Source: Chimonanthus salicifolius | Taxonomy: Eukaryota; Streptophyta; Magnoliopsida; Laurales; Calycanthaceae | Assembly (NCBI GenBank): GCA_013350335.1 | Contig: CM023533.1 | Span: 31,850,869-31,914,868, forward strand | Direction of reading: 5' to 3' | DNA: 64,000 nucleotides | Part shown: piece by piece, positions 1-13,194 of the stretch | How the letters are laid out: each line of letters opens with the position of its first letter | How positions within the stretch are numbered: the first letter of the stretch is position 1 | The notes under the pieces: model-generated | Seen by the model: only the letters and a program-made list of their open reading frames with translations | The model's database searches: none | What the model was told of the DNA's origin: nothing | Program-made: the position numbers and the translations under genes

Positions 1-539
1 CCGCGCTTCTTGAGCTTAACCTGAGTGTGATGCTCCACAGAGTGTGCATTAGTCAGCACCCTCTTCCCACCTATAATGAAACCACTGCTGCTTGAGCTAT
101 ACTGGCGCTTCCTCTGCCATGGGAGAGAGAAATTTGGCTCGGTATGAACACAAAACACCTTCACAACGGCATCCATCGATGGCAAAACCTTCACGTCATT
201 GTCCCATCTGGGTGGCTGATCTTCCACTGAGTCCAGCATCGAGATATCACCACCGACAGAGATGAATGGCGCCCCATTATTTTCAATGGCCTGAGAGTTC
301 CTTGCGACAGAATTTAAGTTTCCATTATCAGGTTCCTTGGCATGAGTTGGGGACTTCCTAGGCCGCCCTCTTCCTTTGCGAGAGGCAGGCGGCGGATTGT
401 TCTCAGCAGCTTCAACAATGCCAACTGCCTCGGCGTCTGAGGTCGATGAGGAAGCAAAGGAATTTGAAATCTGGAAATCCATGGTTTCTGCAACAGGTTT
501 CTGCACTTTCCGGCCCCTTTTTCCTTTGGGTTCTTCCAT
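1..539 (-). CDS. DEG9: DEG9-like (Deg/HtrA) serine protease, N-terminal part only
   Basis: The reading frame opens at the ATG ending at 539 and runs out of the window at base 1 (179 codons plus two bases), with no stop or intron. The first 60 or so residues are charged and low in complexity and contain an AT-hook-like GRGRPRKS at about residues 61-68, typical of nuclear or nucleolar DEG9. [11 protein letters not shown] strand follows, then [19 protein letters not shown]: the start of the trypsin-like HtrA domain, with the catalytic His in TNAH. The catalytic Asp and Ser, and the PDZ region, lie outside the window. In the family, DEG9 is an ATP-independent endopeptidase of the nucleus. It is divergently arranged with the ROP gene, 5.8 kb away. 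The family call is strong; the paralogue is inferred from the AT-hook leader. Confidence 0.87.
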   Translation of the reverse strand, partial: MEEPKGKRGRKVQKPVAETMDFQISNSFASSSTSDAEAVGIVEAAENNPPPASRKGRGRPRKSPTHAKEPDNGNLNSVARNSQAIENNGAPFISVGGDISMLDSVEDQPPRWDNDVKVLPSMDAVVKVFCVHTEPNFSLPWQRKRQYSSSSSGFIIGGKRVLTNAHSVEHHTQVKLKKR

Positions 540-870
540 TTTCAGGTCAGGATTTTATCTAGAATAGTTGGCACTAGATAATGAGAAGAAAAGTGAAAGA
601 ACCCAAACTATTGAATCCAAAAAAAAAAAAAAAATTGAGGGCAATCAAATTCGTGGGAAAGAAATATAAATGCAAATATAAATATATTAGATAAAAAAAA
701 CAGAGTTGTATGTGTGAGAGAGCGAGAGCCAGAAAACGAGCAAGCAAGCAAACCTCTGTCAAAGAGCTTGTTTTGGGTCGATCAGCAGGGAGGGAAGAGC
801 TTGGAGCAACACGGGTAAAAGAACCCGCTAAGACATGCAACGCACCCACGACGTTGCTCTTATTTAGGTG
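540..870 (-). promoter_or_regulatory. 5' leader / proximal promoter of the DEG9-like gene
   Basis: This non-coding stretch lies just upstream of the DEG9-like start. On the minus strand it has a pyrimidine-rich CT patch at about 708-730, like plant core-promoter Y patches, and a short A-run at 618-635 on the plus strand. No convincing TATA box could be placed. The extent of the leader is a guess. Confidence 0.35.
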
Positions 871-2639
871 TTCAAAGTTTTTTCAATCCGACCCGCCAAC
901 CCACTAGCATGCAAAGTTGCTAACCCTAGTTGGCGCCTTCCCACCCAATTCGATTCGGATCGATGGTCCATGGTAGAGTTGCAATATTCGATTCTTGTGA
1001 TCATCATCTATCTTAATCTGCTAGTGATGGGATAATAAATTAGATTTAGTATAAATGTTTCAACCAGTTTGAGATATTACAAAATTAGCTTTCCTAAAAC
1101 AATTGGTTCGAGTAACCAAATGGAGTCGGAGTGTTAGGCACTTAAAGTGAAAGTCTAAGTATGATTCTTATTTGAGCCACTCTCCCTCAAATTACTCATT
1201 TACTCGTATGTATGGAGAAGGAGACTTGCACATACTCTAAAGATCAGTAGAGTTCTCGTTTGGATGAGATAATTTTTAACTAATTATAAATAATCTTTAC
1301 TTCAAAGGTAAATTTGAGATTTCCTACTCTTACCTGGATAAAAATAAGTAACACACATTATATATACATGGTTGCACTCAAGTCTAAATTTTGAAGTTAA
1401 GCTTGGGTCTTTAAAAATAATAAGAGCTCATCAAATTTTTTGAGTTTTCAAGCTTTTAATTTAATTCTAAATTAATTACTACACTGAGTCAATACCTTTA
1501 AGTGATAGTTGCTCATTATTTATTGCATAGAAGATGTTAATGGAATTTATTTTTTAATTATATTTTTTTACATTTATAGATCACAAAAAATTTCAACATA
1601 GTCATCAAATCTATTAAACCTATCACATCATTTAGGTCCCTAAGTTATTGTTTCAATTCTAAATAACTCATTATATAAAAGTTCAAACAAATAAACTTCA
1701 AAATATAAATTATTTATAGGTTTTAAGTTTTACCACTCAAAAATAATAAAATTAATTTCTCGAAACTAGAGAATAAGTTTATAATGAAGAAGCATAAAGA
1801 TATATGGTTGGGGTGGAAAAATGGAGAGTGATGAGAAAATTTATAGATAATTAAGATTAAATTTCGAATGAATGAGCATGATTTAACAATATCTATAGAT
1901 TAAAATTCTCATTACCTATAATATATTATTTAATATTAGTTATAAATATAATTAGATATCATAGGTATTCAAATTTAGCTCATAGTTGAAAAAACGCTCA
2001 TGCAACTTTTTTTAATTCATAGGCCTTTTTATTGTCTCATAGTAAAAAAATGCTCATATAACAATTTTTTAATTCATGAACAATTTTAGATAAATGAAAT
2101 AAATGACTCTAAAATTGATGATTTTCTTTCACATGATCGAATCTTCTTTCATTCTAATGAATCATCGTTTCATTGTTACTATAATAAAAAATATAATTAT
2201 TAAATCTCTAATTATACTTTTTTTTAAAATTTACGTATTAGAAATCACGGAATTCCTAATTAATGTAGGTAAATTTGAAGTCCCAATTCATGATCTTGCA
2301 AATGTACGGATGGTGAATAGAGACTTTAGTCAAACCCTTTTCCCACCCTTTTGTGAACCATGCTCTTCCCAAATTCCTTTTATTTTACTCTGGACCCCAC
2401 AATTTCAAAGGTCTTTGATGACCCCACTACTGTCATTGCTAGTCTCCACCCTTTTAAGTCATCTTTTACTTTTTAAAGTGAAGAGCCAACGAAGCTTTCC
2501 GAAAGCTCCTACCCTGCTGCTACATACTTTGGGCTACCATGGCCTGTGACACTTAGAAATCTTTTTCTCTTTTTCCTAAGTTATAATTTCGTGGAAATTT
2601 CTTATATACATAAAAAGTGTCAATTATATTTATTATTAG

Positions 2640-2890
2640 TATATCTCGAGTCGGATTCAGTTGGAAAAAAACTCGTATAAATTTGGATCAAATCAAATCG
2701 AGAAATTTAAAATCCTTCGGACCAATTCTATCCAATCCGAGTGCACCAAGTTACGAAGCAACCCTTGAGTCGAGTCGGATGAGAAATTTAGATCGAGTAG
2801 GGTTGAGTATCTCAAGTTAACAATTCGGGTCGGTCGAGTTGAGTTCAATAAATTTTAACATGGGTTGGGATGGATTTATTGAAATCCCAC
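2640..2890. repeat. Degenerate GAGTCGGGT-type repeat
   Basis: The stretch is rich in variants of GAGTCGAGTCGG and GGTCGGTCGAG interspersed with AAATTTGGATC-like words. The same vocabulary returns at 3540-3823 and 33524-33950. It is probably a decayed small transposon or repeat relic; no clear ends or target duplication were found. Confidence 0.35.
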
Positions 2891-3539
2891 CCGATCTAAG
2901 TTTCAGCTTTAATAGATAGAATTTTTAAAATGAACCCTCTAATTAAGCTCTATATATTGACAAGTGCATAAAATAACTAAAAAATTATAGTAAACCAAAA
3001 TGCATGGAATAAGCCCTCATTTTTTATTTTGTTAGAATAAAAGAATGACTTAATTAAATAAATTAAATGTTTTGAAATAACTCAAATAAATCATATCGAA
3101 AAAGGTTATAAAATACAAATTTTTTTGTAAAGGGAGCACTATTTTTCCTTTTCAAAGGGGGCACTATTTTTGTATTCTATTTCATCTTAAATGAGCTTCA
3201 AGTTGCCCAATAGGGAGAAGTTTATCATTACATCGAATGACTAAAAAAATATAGTAGTATGTCAATATTAGCTACTAGATTAATAATTATTAAAATATTT
3301 GATGTAGCCCACAAACCTGTCATAAAGGGACACACTATGTTGAGGTGGGGCCCATTGGTCTTGCAAAATTAAGAACATTGTTGTTGACGCAAGAATATTT
3401 AAGAAGTTAGTCTATCAAGTATTCATATATATATAATCACCAGATTTAAACAAGATAAAATAAACAATTAAAAAGAAGCATAACAAGACTTTCTTTTCAT
3501 AATTGAAATGCTGATAGTGTCAAATTCATTTAATAAATT

Positions 3540-3823
3540 AATAAATTGAGTCCGATCCGACCCAACTTAGTTGTTGGCCTGATAGTTCAATCCATTTTTA
3601 ATCTAAATTTGGGGAAAAATCATAAACTGATTTTTTATATTTCTGAAACTTGAATTCGGTCAGATTAATTCAGGTTGGATCATGTTGATTTTAAATTTTA
3701 GAGCTCATTCTGATCCGAATTCCATACAAGGTTTTTTTTTTTTCAATCCAATCCACTCTAAATTTATAAGTATATAACTCAATGATTTCGAGTCGAGTTA
3801 AAACCTACCCCAAATTTCACCCC
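3540..3823. mobile_element. Possible hAT-like small element, one end visible
   Basis: It is built from GATCCGACCCAAC and AATCCAATCC-type words and ends in CCCCAAATTTCACCCCTG at 3823. That end resembles the termini at 19481 (reading CACCCCTA) and 33524 (reading TAGGGGTGAAA), so these may be ends of one family with YAGGGGTGAAA termini. The opposite end and a target duplication could not be found here. Confidence 0.3.
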
Positions 3824-6034
3824 TGTGAATCAACCTATTCATGACATGGGCTTCTTGACGGGCTTGCCCTATAATGGGTCTCTGAATCCATAACATTTTA
3901 ACACAAAGAAGTTTCCACTGTAGGACTCTCTTTTTATTATATACAATATCATAATAATACATAGTAGTTGGGCAGGTCACCAAAGCTTCTATTATTTTTC
4001 ATACAAATTGACCAAACATGAATTTTAAAAGGGATAAAGCAATTGGGCCTCTCAAGAGTGTATGGGCCATGTTACCCACGAGTGGTTTCCTACCTAATTA
4101 ACAACAAAACAATATGCAAAGAAATTTAATCATTTGAATTCATTAACTTCACACGATTGACCAAAATACCCTTCTCAATCTGAGTAAGTGACAGATGATG
4201 TGGTGATGATCCAATACAATATTTTAAAACTCAGCTTGTGGAGTGACTCATCTTGGAAGAAGGGTGGATTAAATGAGGTTCAATCGGCTTGACCAATTGT
4301 TAAACTCGTGCTATTAATATAATATTATAAATAATATTAAATTATTAACTAAGATTATATTTCATAAAAATATATTTTTTCTCTTACAAATACAATTGTA
4401 AATACAAAAAAAATAATAATCCAAAAATCATATTATCAAAAGAACCAACATCTTCATCTTCATTTTCTTCATTTAATGAGACCAAGGGTTTTTAAGGGTC
4501 AAGGATTTATAAGAAAAACAGGTTGATTAGCAGATCACAAGGGGTTTTTTTAAAAGTTTAGGGTTTTCAAATGATTGGATCCATGTTTCAGCCGAGTTAC
4601 GGTTGACTGCGGGTTGAGCCGGGTTTGATAACATTGATCCAATATGGTCCATGGGCCATGTTCAATTCCTCTTGAAATTTAGGCCCAGTGTCAAACTTGA
4701 ATTTTTTAGAAAAATTAAATGTTTATTTAATACATGAATTTTTGAAGATTTTCTTCTAACAAAAAAGTTAAAAATAAATTTTCTTTTTGTTAGAAAAGTT
4801 TAGGCTAGATGTGGTGTATAGCATGTGACTTATGTATAAACGGGGTTTTTAAAAATAGATCTAAATGCATACAAATTGTATCTATTCACTTAAACTTGTT
4901 TGGATGAAAGAAATTAAAATTAGAAAATTGATTCTAACTTTAGAAAAATAAGAATGCGGCAATGTCAACTATTAAGAACAAGTAGATAAAATTTGTGCGT
5001 TGCACTAAATTTTGATATATTAAAAAATTTCAAAGTAAAATTTTAATTATATCAATTAATTTTCATCAAACTTAAAAAAGTAAAAAAAAAAATGATCAAG
5101 TGCAATCTCATGTGATCAACCACACTTGCAATCTAAGTTCTTTCCTCCATCAGTCCAGCTCATTATGTTGGAGAAGATGATAGTCTGATAGAGATAGATA
5201 ACAACATAATTTTAAAATTAAACTTAACCCAATAATTGGTGATGAGCCTATAAAATTCTGTTAAATCATTTATTGCTCAATGAGGCCTAACCTTGTCATC
5301 TTATCATTCAAATGAATGTTGGAGATTTGGAGCTAGTAATCAGGTAAAATCTCATACTTTGTCATTTTATTATTTTTTATTGACTTCTAATTTTTGCATA
5401 TGTGATGACACACTAATAAAAGAGGATAAAATATTGTTAATAATGATAACGACGATGTTAATATTGAAAGAGAAGCGACCTTCTCATATTAAATTATCTT
5501 TTGTTGACATGTAATGAATGATAGTCTAATTTGATTAAGTTTAATCAAGTTTATGGTTTTAATTAGTATATTTTATACTCAAAGTCTTCTATTTTGTTAT
5601 ATAAGATAACCCATCATTCACTCACACTTTATACTTAATCTTAGGTGGAACTTACATTGGAAATATTTTTACTTAAATAGGTGATCTACTTAAATGTTTT
5701 TTTTTTTTTTTAAATCATAAAGTTTTTACATTTTAAATTTTTTTAAACTTTAAAATTTATGATGTAAATGACCTAAACAAAGTAATCTTTTGAGACTACA
5801 AATTTAAACATAGATTTTATAATGAATTTGAAAAATATCACCAACAATGAATGTCTTGTAGGGTCGATGATGATGTAATAATCTTCTTTTTGTCAAATTT
5901 ACAACATGGAAGGAGATTCGAGTAATCTAACATTGTGACAATGATTAAGAGTGTTTAATTTATTTACAATTCTGCAAAGCTTTGCCTTTACTCCACAATC
6001 CCCATCTTCCTTCTAAATCCTGACATATTTCATA

Positions 6035-6383
6035 CCCAACTCCACTCCACCCCACCCCACCCCACCCCCTTCCTTCATCCTCTTTACCACATTCTGCATT
6101 TTCTAGCCTCTCTGAACTTTTCCTCTTCTTCATCTATCTCCTTTCCATTAAAGCAATCTCTACGTCTGTGCAGAATTCAAAAGAGAAAGCAACAAAGGAG
6201 AAAAGGGTAAAAGATAAAAACACACAACAAACTCCGCTCTCTGTTGCCTACAAAAGACAACTAATGGGATAGTGAGAATCATGTGATCCCCGCTCATCTT
6301 TCACTTATCTTTTTGAAGAAAATATCCCAAAATCTTTCCTTCCCAGTTCTATTCCTTTCCGTCTATGTTGAGAACCCCCAGCC
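6035..6383 (+). promoter_or_regulatory. Promoter-proximal region / 5' leader of the ROP gene
   Basis: Contains a (CCCAC)n tract at about 6045-6068, then pyrimidine-rich segments at about 6110-6155 that look like plant Y patches, then a purine-rich leader to the ATG at 6384. A small upstream ATG occurs at 6283 in another frame. The transcription start cannot be fixed by eye. Confidence 0.4.
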
Positions 6384-9300
6384 ATGGCATCAAGCGCTTC
6401 GAGATTCATCAAATGCGTTACTGTTGGAGATGGCGCTGTTGGGAAGACCTGCATGCTTATCTGCTACACGAGCAATAAATTCCCTACTGTACGAACACTG
6501 TGCTTTGAAAACCCTCCTCCATTTTTGCAGTTTCTTGGAATTTGGTTTTTGGGTGTTGTTTTTACTTTTTATCTGCATTCTTCTTTTTGGGTTTTATTAA
6601 TTTCTGGCGTTGTTGGTAGGATTACATACCCACAGTTTTTGATAACTTCAGCGCGAATGTTGTGGCGGATGGGACTACGGTGAATTTAGGCCTCTGGGAC
6701 ACTGCAGGTAAGAATTTGGCCACATCTCGATGGGATTTTGGCTATTTGGAATCAGCGTTTTTGCTACATGGCTTTTAAACGAAATGGTTTATTATTATTA
6801 TTATTTATACATATATTTCAGTTGAAATGGAGAAAAATGCTTAATTGTGCATTGAAATCTCTGTTTACGAAATGGGTTTCTCATCAAAATGGAGAAAAAT
6901 GTCGCATCGGGCACCAAAGTATCTATCTCTTGGAATTAATGTTTGGATTCTTGTCTTAAAATGGAGTGGCTTTTTTGTCCAAATGGAGAAAAATCCAAAC
7001 TGGGACTCAGTCTCTGCCTCTCAAAAATTATTTTTTGGCTACATGATTTTAAAGATCCAAAGTTCAAATTTTTTTTTTTTTGTGGAAATGGAAGAATACT
7101 AAATTCAGCGTGTAAAAATCTCTGTTTCTTCGTTTGTGAAGATGTTAGCTTCTTCCCTTTGCAGGGCAAGAGGATTACAATAGATTAAGGCCGTTAAGCT
7201 ACAGGGGAGCAGATGTCTTTGTGTTGGCATTCTCGTTAGTCAGCCGTGCGAGCTATGAAAATGTGCTGAAGAAGGTTATTATACTGAGAATTATAGGCTC
7301 TCTCTTTTGATTGTTGAATGAATTTTGTACATGTTCTGATTGAAATTGAAAATTTACTCAGTGGATCCCAGAATTGCAGCATTATGCTCCTGGTGTTCCA
7401 GTTGTAGTGGCTGGCACTAAACTGGGTACGTGTTTTTGTCATTGCTATCTGTCTGATATTCTCTTCAGTGAACTTTTCTGACATACTTCTGTGATATATT
7501 ATTTCCCTGCGGCATGGAAAGAAATAGTCTCATGATATTGGATTGTGGTGGTCTCTTTATTTGCTGTAAGGGGGAGCAGGTTGTAGATTCTTAACAAAGT
7601 GGTGCAAGCCACAATTTTATTATTTCATGCATTTAGTACTTGAGTGACTGTTCAAACATTTCGTCACGGTTTGGTTTTCCTTCTATAGGAACCTTTACAC
7701 ATTAGCCAGTGCATGCCACAGTTAATGGTGTGTTGGGACATGGGATTGAAACACATTTTCACATTAGCCTTTGCTCTCAAAAGTGCATATGGGAATGCTT
7801 GTTTTAGCCTTGGTGCATGGAAAGATTCATCTTTTCATTTGATTATTTCCACCCTCACCCATCAGAGATTGACTTCTGTGAATCTGTGTTAAATGGGAGA
7901 GGATTGATTTTCTGATTTGAATGAATGCCATCACAATGGGAAGTGGCAAACAACCGTTTATGGGTTTGAACGTTGCGGTGAGTAATACATGAACTTTGAA
8001 ATGTTTAGGAGATAGAAGTTAAAAAGAGACTCTATTGGGATCTTTAGATAACAAAAAACAAGGTAGTTTGATGCAAGCAACAGCCAGATTTCAATCTTAA
8101 GTTGATAAGTGCTAATGAATTCACCCATAAGGAGGAATGGTAGTCACATGACAATTCTAAGTTTTCATTTTAACGCTGTAGTGTGGATGAATGAACTCAA
8201 CTTTATTTTTCATTGTTTCCAATTTTCCATGACCATAATGATTGTGCACATATAGATTCTTAAATAGTTAGGATTTGACCCATGCTTGACATGAGCCAAG
8301 CCCTATTATAGCCAATTAGACCCTTGCGTCTTTCAGGTCAAATTCTCATCCCTATAGATGATGAGCCAAGTTTTTGCCAGGCATGGCATGCATCAAGTTC
8401 TATTTATTGCAGTGGGGCTCTTTAGAGTTTAGACCATTTTGCTTCTGGGCCAAATTGCCATCATTATTTATGTGAGAAGTTTTCTTCAATTGGTTGATAT
8501 TAAGATAACAGGTGAGGGTGAAATGATCTCATATACACCATGCTCATATACACCATGCTACACACCATATAGTTGCATTCATACATAAACAGGAATCATG
8601 CCCATATACCCACATATACATATCCATTAATTGAAGATATACCCAATTTGCTCCATATTAGACTTGCACCCATTGTTTTAAAACCCTGCCCCACTTGGTG
8701 GTTCAACCTTGACTCAACTCTAACTTTTGCTAGATGCGGTTTGGTTATCTTTAAAGCTTTTTGAAGTCGAAACCCACAAAACTCTCAATGACCAAGGTTT
8801 GTTTGAAAGGGATGGCGTGGTTGACCCTCAATAACCTACAAAAGCTTCGGAACTTAATATGTTGGATTGTTTGATTATTTTGTTATTTATAATTATAATT
8901 AGTGTAAACAAGACATTTTTATAAAATTAAATTTTTATATTTTATGTGTTTTGTATTTGACATTTTCATTTTTAATTGTTTACATATTATCTATTTTTGT
9001 CATTTTTGACTGTATGATCACAATTGAGCCTTTGTTGAATTTATCCAACCTGACCTTCTCCTATGATAGTTTGATTCAAGAGTTGATTTTTAGAACATTT
9101 GTTGCACCTACCATTGGATTGAAAGGAAAAAATTGCACTCTTATCTCTTTTTAAGGTATATTGCACAATGCAAAATATTTAAACTTGTGATAGAAATAGA
9201 TCCAATAGGCTGATCTTTTGTCCACCCTAATCCATAATTTCCCCCTTTCTGGCTCCACAAGTCCATAACATCATTTTTTAGAATGAAAAGTCCTTATCAT

Positions 9301-12300
9301 CATTATCATAAATCACTAGAACTATTTACTCATCTATATTGGTTTCGCACTTGAAATTGGATTTGTTAGATTTTTTATATGGGTTGTCCGCCAACCTAAA
9401 GCCCAAGGTCATCTATTTTACATGGAAACTTTTGCTGAAGGGCCATTTCGCATGGGCCTTGATGTGAGCATGTTTGTGGGGCCCATTTGTGGCCTATATT
9501 CCTCCATTATTTGTTCTCGTCATCATTGACCACATTAATTCTCTTCCTATCTAATTTGACCACATTCTGAGTTACACATTACTAAATTGGAATCCCACTT
9601 TTGCATATTTATGTGCATGGGTGAATGGGTATTGGTGTGTTTGTGTGTGTGTGTGTGTGTGTTTTGGTTGGTCTGGCAGATGTTTGGGTTGAAAAGCCCG
9701 GGTGTTCTGACGGGCCATGTTTGGTAGTGGGCCTCACCCAATGATTACAAAGATTATATCGATGGATAAATTAGCATGAGGACTAACATACTGTGAAAAA
9801 TGGGGATCATTGGGTCATGTTTGCCTTTGATTTTTTAAGATTAAAACTTAACCATTGGATAAATATTTTGACCTATTATGTTTAATCCAATGGTGAGAAT
9901 TCATCAAATGAAAAATATAAAACGTAGGATCTAAATTTCAAAATAGAAAAAAATAATTTTAATGGACTGGATTCATTATAAAGTGGGTTTCATATGGGGC
10001 CTTGGTGCCTGAGCACCAAAAATGCTTGGGCATTTTGCAGTTCCTCCTATATATATATTCTTTGAAATGGTTTGGGACTTTGTTGATCCTTGCCTATCTG
10101 TAGCTGCAGCCACTAGTTACTTTTTTGGGCTCATTTCAAATGCATGCTAATCATGGGAGAGTAACCTACAATCACCATGGATCACACTCCTTACTGCCCC
10201 TGCCCTTCCTGTATGGGTGATATGAATGACCATTTTGGCAAGTGAAATATCTCTTTCTTCCGGAGGAACCATTAACTATATCAGGATGGTAAAAAATCAC
10301 CAGCACTGGGTTGTGTGTGGTTAAACCAAGTTGTAAGTTTTATGGATATTTTGACAAAATCAATAACCAATTGTTGTAGAATGTGTTTTGAGTAGAGGCG
10401 AAAATAGGAACTGATCTCGCATTTTAGTTTTTGCCAAAGAATAATATCTAGAAAGTTTCAGTTTGTAGCTGAAAGTTAATCGTATTAATTAATGTTCAAA
10501 CTAAGTTGGTGAAATCTGACCTTGATACAAGGCATCTACTTGGCTAATCCAAAATCTTGGGATTTGTGGATTCGGCTTAATATTTAGATAAGTTTAAATA
10601 AATACTTATCTAAAGTAAAATAACTGGCTACAGATTAGCATATAATTTTCACTCAAATCAATAAATAATAAACATTTCAGTATTTTGGTTAAATTGCAAA
10701 AGGTTTAATAATATTTTTCACCATGAAAAACAATGCAACGCTAGTATTTGAATAACCCGTGGAGAATCGGACAAGTGTTGGGAGAATTCGTGAAGAATCC
10801 CATATGGAGATATCTATGACAGTGGTACCGTCCATCATGTACCATGGATGGGAAACTATTTTTCTAGGAACGTCTGATCGTACCAAGATATGGATGCTCA
10901 TTTGATGTAACTATCATTTTCATGGTGTTTTATTATCAAATCCATTTTCTCCTTGGTTCTGTGCCAAGTTTGAGGGATATAATGATGGAGCGCATGAACT
11001 ATTGTATTAGATTTTCAGTGGTTGGGAACTTGGAAATGGTGCAGTTTAGCTGTTTTCTGCCAGAAAATTAGTATTTGGAAATTCAGCTAGTGATGGAAAC
11101 TTAATGGTACTAATTTATGCAGAAAAGCTTGCAATTATTTTTTAGAACTTCAAATTGTACCCAGATCTGTCATTTATCATAGTGGAGTTATAGTATTTTA
11201 TCCATATTGTCTTTGTTCTCTGTGTTGACTATAATGGGGATTTTGACAGAATGTATGACTGTTTGTTGTATTATGTTTTCAAAGTACAGTTTATCTATTT
11301 TCTGTCAGGAAATCAATATCTGGAACATTTTGGGTTGTAACTGAAATTATTGCTGTTAATATATGTGGAAAAGCTTCCAACTGTTTTTCTAGGAACTTGG
11401 AATCATATCCAGATCTGGATGCTTGTTTGATGCATTTGTTATTTGTCATGGTGGTTTATTGTATCTTTTTAATCCTTTTTCTCTGTGCTAAGAGCATATG
11501 TTCTGATGTCTTTACAGATCTTCGTGAAGATAAGTACTATTTGTCTGATCATCCTGGCTTGGTCCCTGTTACTACTGCACAAGTATGATTGAACTTTTCT
11601 TTAAGCATGCAAATTCTGGTTTATTATGAGCTAGGGAGAACTTTTTTTGTAACATACATTCTTTATTAGTTATTTGTGAAACTATTTCATTATACACTAT
11701 GAGATACTATCTGATTATCCAGCAGACCCTGCTTGGATCAGTCATGGCTGGGAACTTGCAGTAATTGGACAATCATAAGCATTTCATTGGAATTTCGTTA
11801 AAGGAAAGGTTAAAAGTTGAAGAAAGATCCATGGCCCGGTCATTTTGCTCTCGAAAAATCCTTGACCGATCCAAGGGTTATATCTTGTTGATGTGTATCC
11901 CATGTCATGAGACCAATTTTATAGAATAGCTGTTCTTGAGACTGTTTCTCTATACACTGCAACATCCTATCCAATCATTGAGCAGGCCAATGTCTTTGAT
12001 GGTAGCTTTCTTCCTACTGGTAGTTTTAGATCAAGATAGCATATAATAAGAAATAAGATCTAGCAATCTGGCAGTTCCTGTAAGCCAAGTAGCTACTGAA
12101 GAGCGTAGGAGAGAGATCATAGCTTGTTTAAGGGGTAATAGCGCTTTCTTATTAGTAGCCAACCTAATAGGGTGTGCCTTACGCTTTGCTCTGATTTATC
12201 GTGGCTAGGAAGTCATGGACGATCATAAACATTTCACTGAACTTCATTGAAAGGAAATAATGGTTAGAAATAGTTGACCAAAGATCCATGGACTGTTCAT

Positions 12301-13194
12301 TTTACCCTTGGAATGAGTTTCCATGGGTTAGAATTGTCCAATCATGTTCTTTTTATTGGGTGAAGGGCCCATTAATCAGCAGTTTATGTCTTGTCCATAT
12401 ATACCATGTCTTGAGATTCACTGATAAGGGAAAACAGATAATGAATGCCTAATGCTTTTTCTTTAGATTATCATGCAATGCTTTTTTGAGAATATATGAT
12501 TCATTGGTTCAATTGAATATGGTGGGCTTTTTTTTTCATTTCAGGGAGAGGAACTCCGAAAGCAGATTGGTGCAGCATATTATATTGAATGCAGCTCAAA
12601 AACTCAACAGGTGATGAAGATATATTTTTCCTTCCTATAATCTTGGTACTAAATATATTTTTGGTCATGGCTATGGTGATATCACATCTTGTCTATGTAA
12701 GCTCAAAGTTCTTTCCATATGCAGAACGTCAAAGCTGTTTTTGATGCTGCAATCAAGGTGGTTATTCAGCCCCCACAGAAAATGAAGGAAAAGAAGAAAA
12801 AACCACGGCATGGATGTTCACTCGTGTCAGTATTGTTTTCAAGACCTTTGAAAGACTTGCATTCAATTTTTTTTTTGGTGTATTATACATATTTTATCTC
12901 CTTTGTCAACTTTTTCATTTAAAGGTAAAAGCTCTATTGCTAACAGAAGAGAAGCATGCTGTACAAATATAAGAGAACTGTATTATAGTGTAACTAAAAA
13001 GTTCATGTGACTAGTGAGAAAGAAAAAAGGAAAACTTTCTAATGTGATTAGCTGTTGTCTGTCAGATCCCTATTTTCAGTTTCTCCAAATTGCTGATGCT
13101 AACCTCATTTTTGTTCTGGAACCATATGTTGACAACTCTTGTATCTGATGGCAGGAATGTCATATGTGGGAGGAGACTTGTTCGCTTGAAATAA
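6384..13194 (+). CDS. Class II ROP/RAC small GTPase (ROP9/10/11 type), 8 exons
   Basis: The exons are 6384-6488, 6620-6707, 7165-7274, 7362-7425, 11518-11582, 12545-12610, 12725-12825 and 13155-13194, giving 212 residues with GT-AG introns and consistent phases. Visible parts: P-loop GDGAVGKT (15-22), switch [16 protein letters not shown] (62-67), TKLD (120-123), the Rho insert region and SSKTQQ. The tail has a polybasic KEKKKKPRH and GCSLVNVICG, the GC-CG box that defines class II ROPs. These are anchored by S-acylation of the two Cys (197, 204) rather than by a prenylated CaaX end. The donor at 12826 was chosen because only it joins this box in frame to RRLVRLK and TAA. ROPs switch plasma-membrane signalling in polarity and ABA responses. 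Intron 4 is 4,092 bp. All key residues are intact, so this looks functional. Confidence 0.95.
9636..9662 (+). repeat. (GT)n microsatellite in ROP intron 4
   Basis: A run of GT dinucleotides, interrupted once near its start, lies inside the long fourth intron. Confidence 0.8.
10340..11510 (+). repeat. Degenerate tandem repeats just before ROP exon 5
   Basis: Three diverged copies of a longer unit can be followed by shared blocks. Block p (GACARAATSWATRACYNNTTG-like) starts at about 10353, 10987 and 11246. Block q (TTTTCTGYCAGGAAAT-like) starts at about 10422, 11043 and 11290. Block r (TTTCTAGGAACNTNGGATC-like) starts at about 10860, 11142 and 11386. The last two copies are about 250-260 bp apart. 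Exon 5 follows at 11518, so the last copy borders the splice acceptor. Confidence 0.6.
11700..12420 (+). repeat. Two diverged direct repeats in ROP intron 5
   Basis: The block at about 11745-11925 (GGACAATCATAAGCATTTCA, then AAAGATCCATGG, then CCATGTCATGAGA) returns at about 12218-12420 (GGACGATCATAAACATTTCA, then AAAGATCCATGG, then CCATGTCTTGAGA). The spacing is about 470 bp. It is an old internal duplication of intron DNA. Confidence 0.6.

Larger units (their letters stand above)
871..6030. other. Intergenic spacer between DEG9-like and ROP genes
   Basis: AT-rich DNA with no supportable gene; the open frames are short and show no protein family. It holds the degenerate GAGTCGGG/GGGTCGAG-type repeats at about 2640-2890 and 3540-3823, and a small hairpin at about 4753-4801 (CTTCTAACAAAAAAG facing CTTTTTGTTAGAAAAG). 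The rest shows nothing recognisable. Confidence 0.6.

Noticed and set aside
2103..2549. 148-codon plus-strand frame
   Set aside because: Its composition is that of random AT-rich DNA; no motif or family signal is visible.
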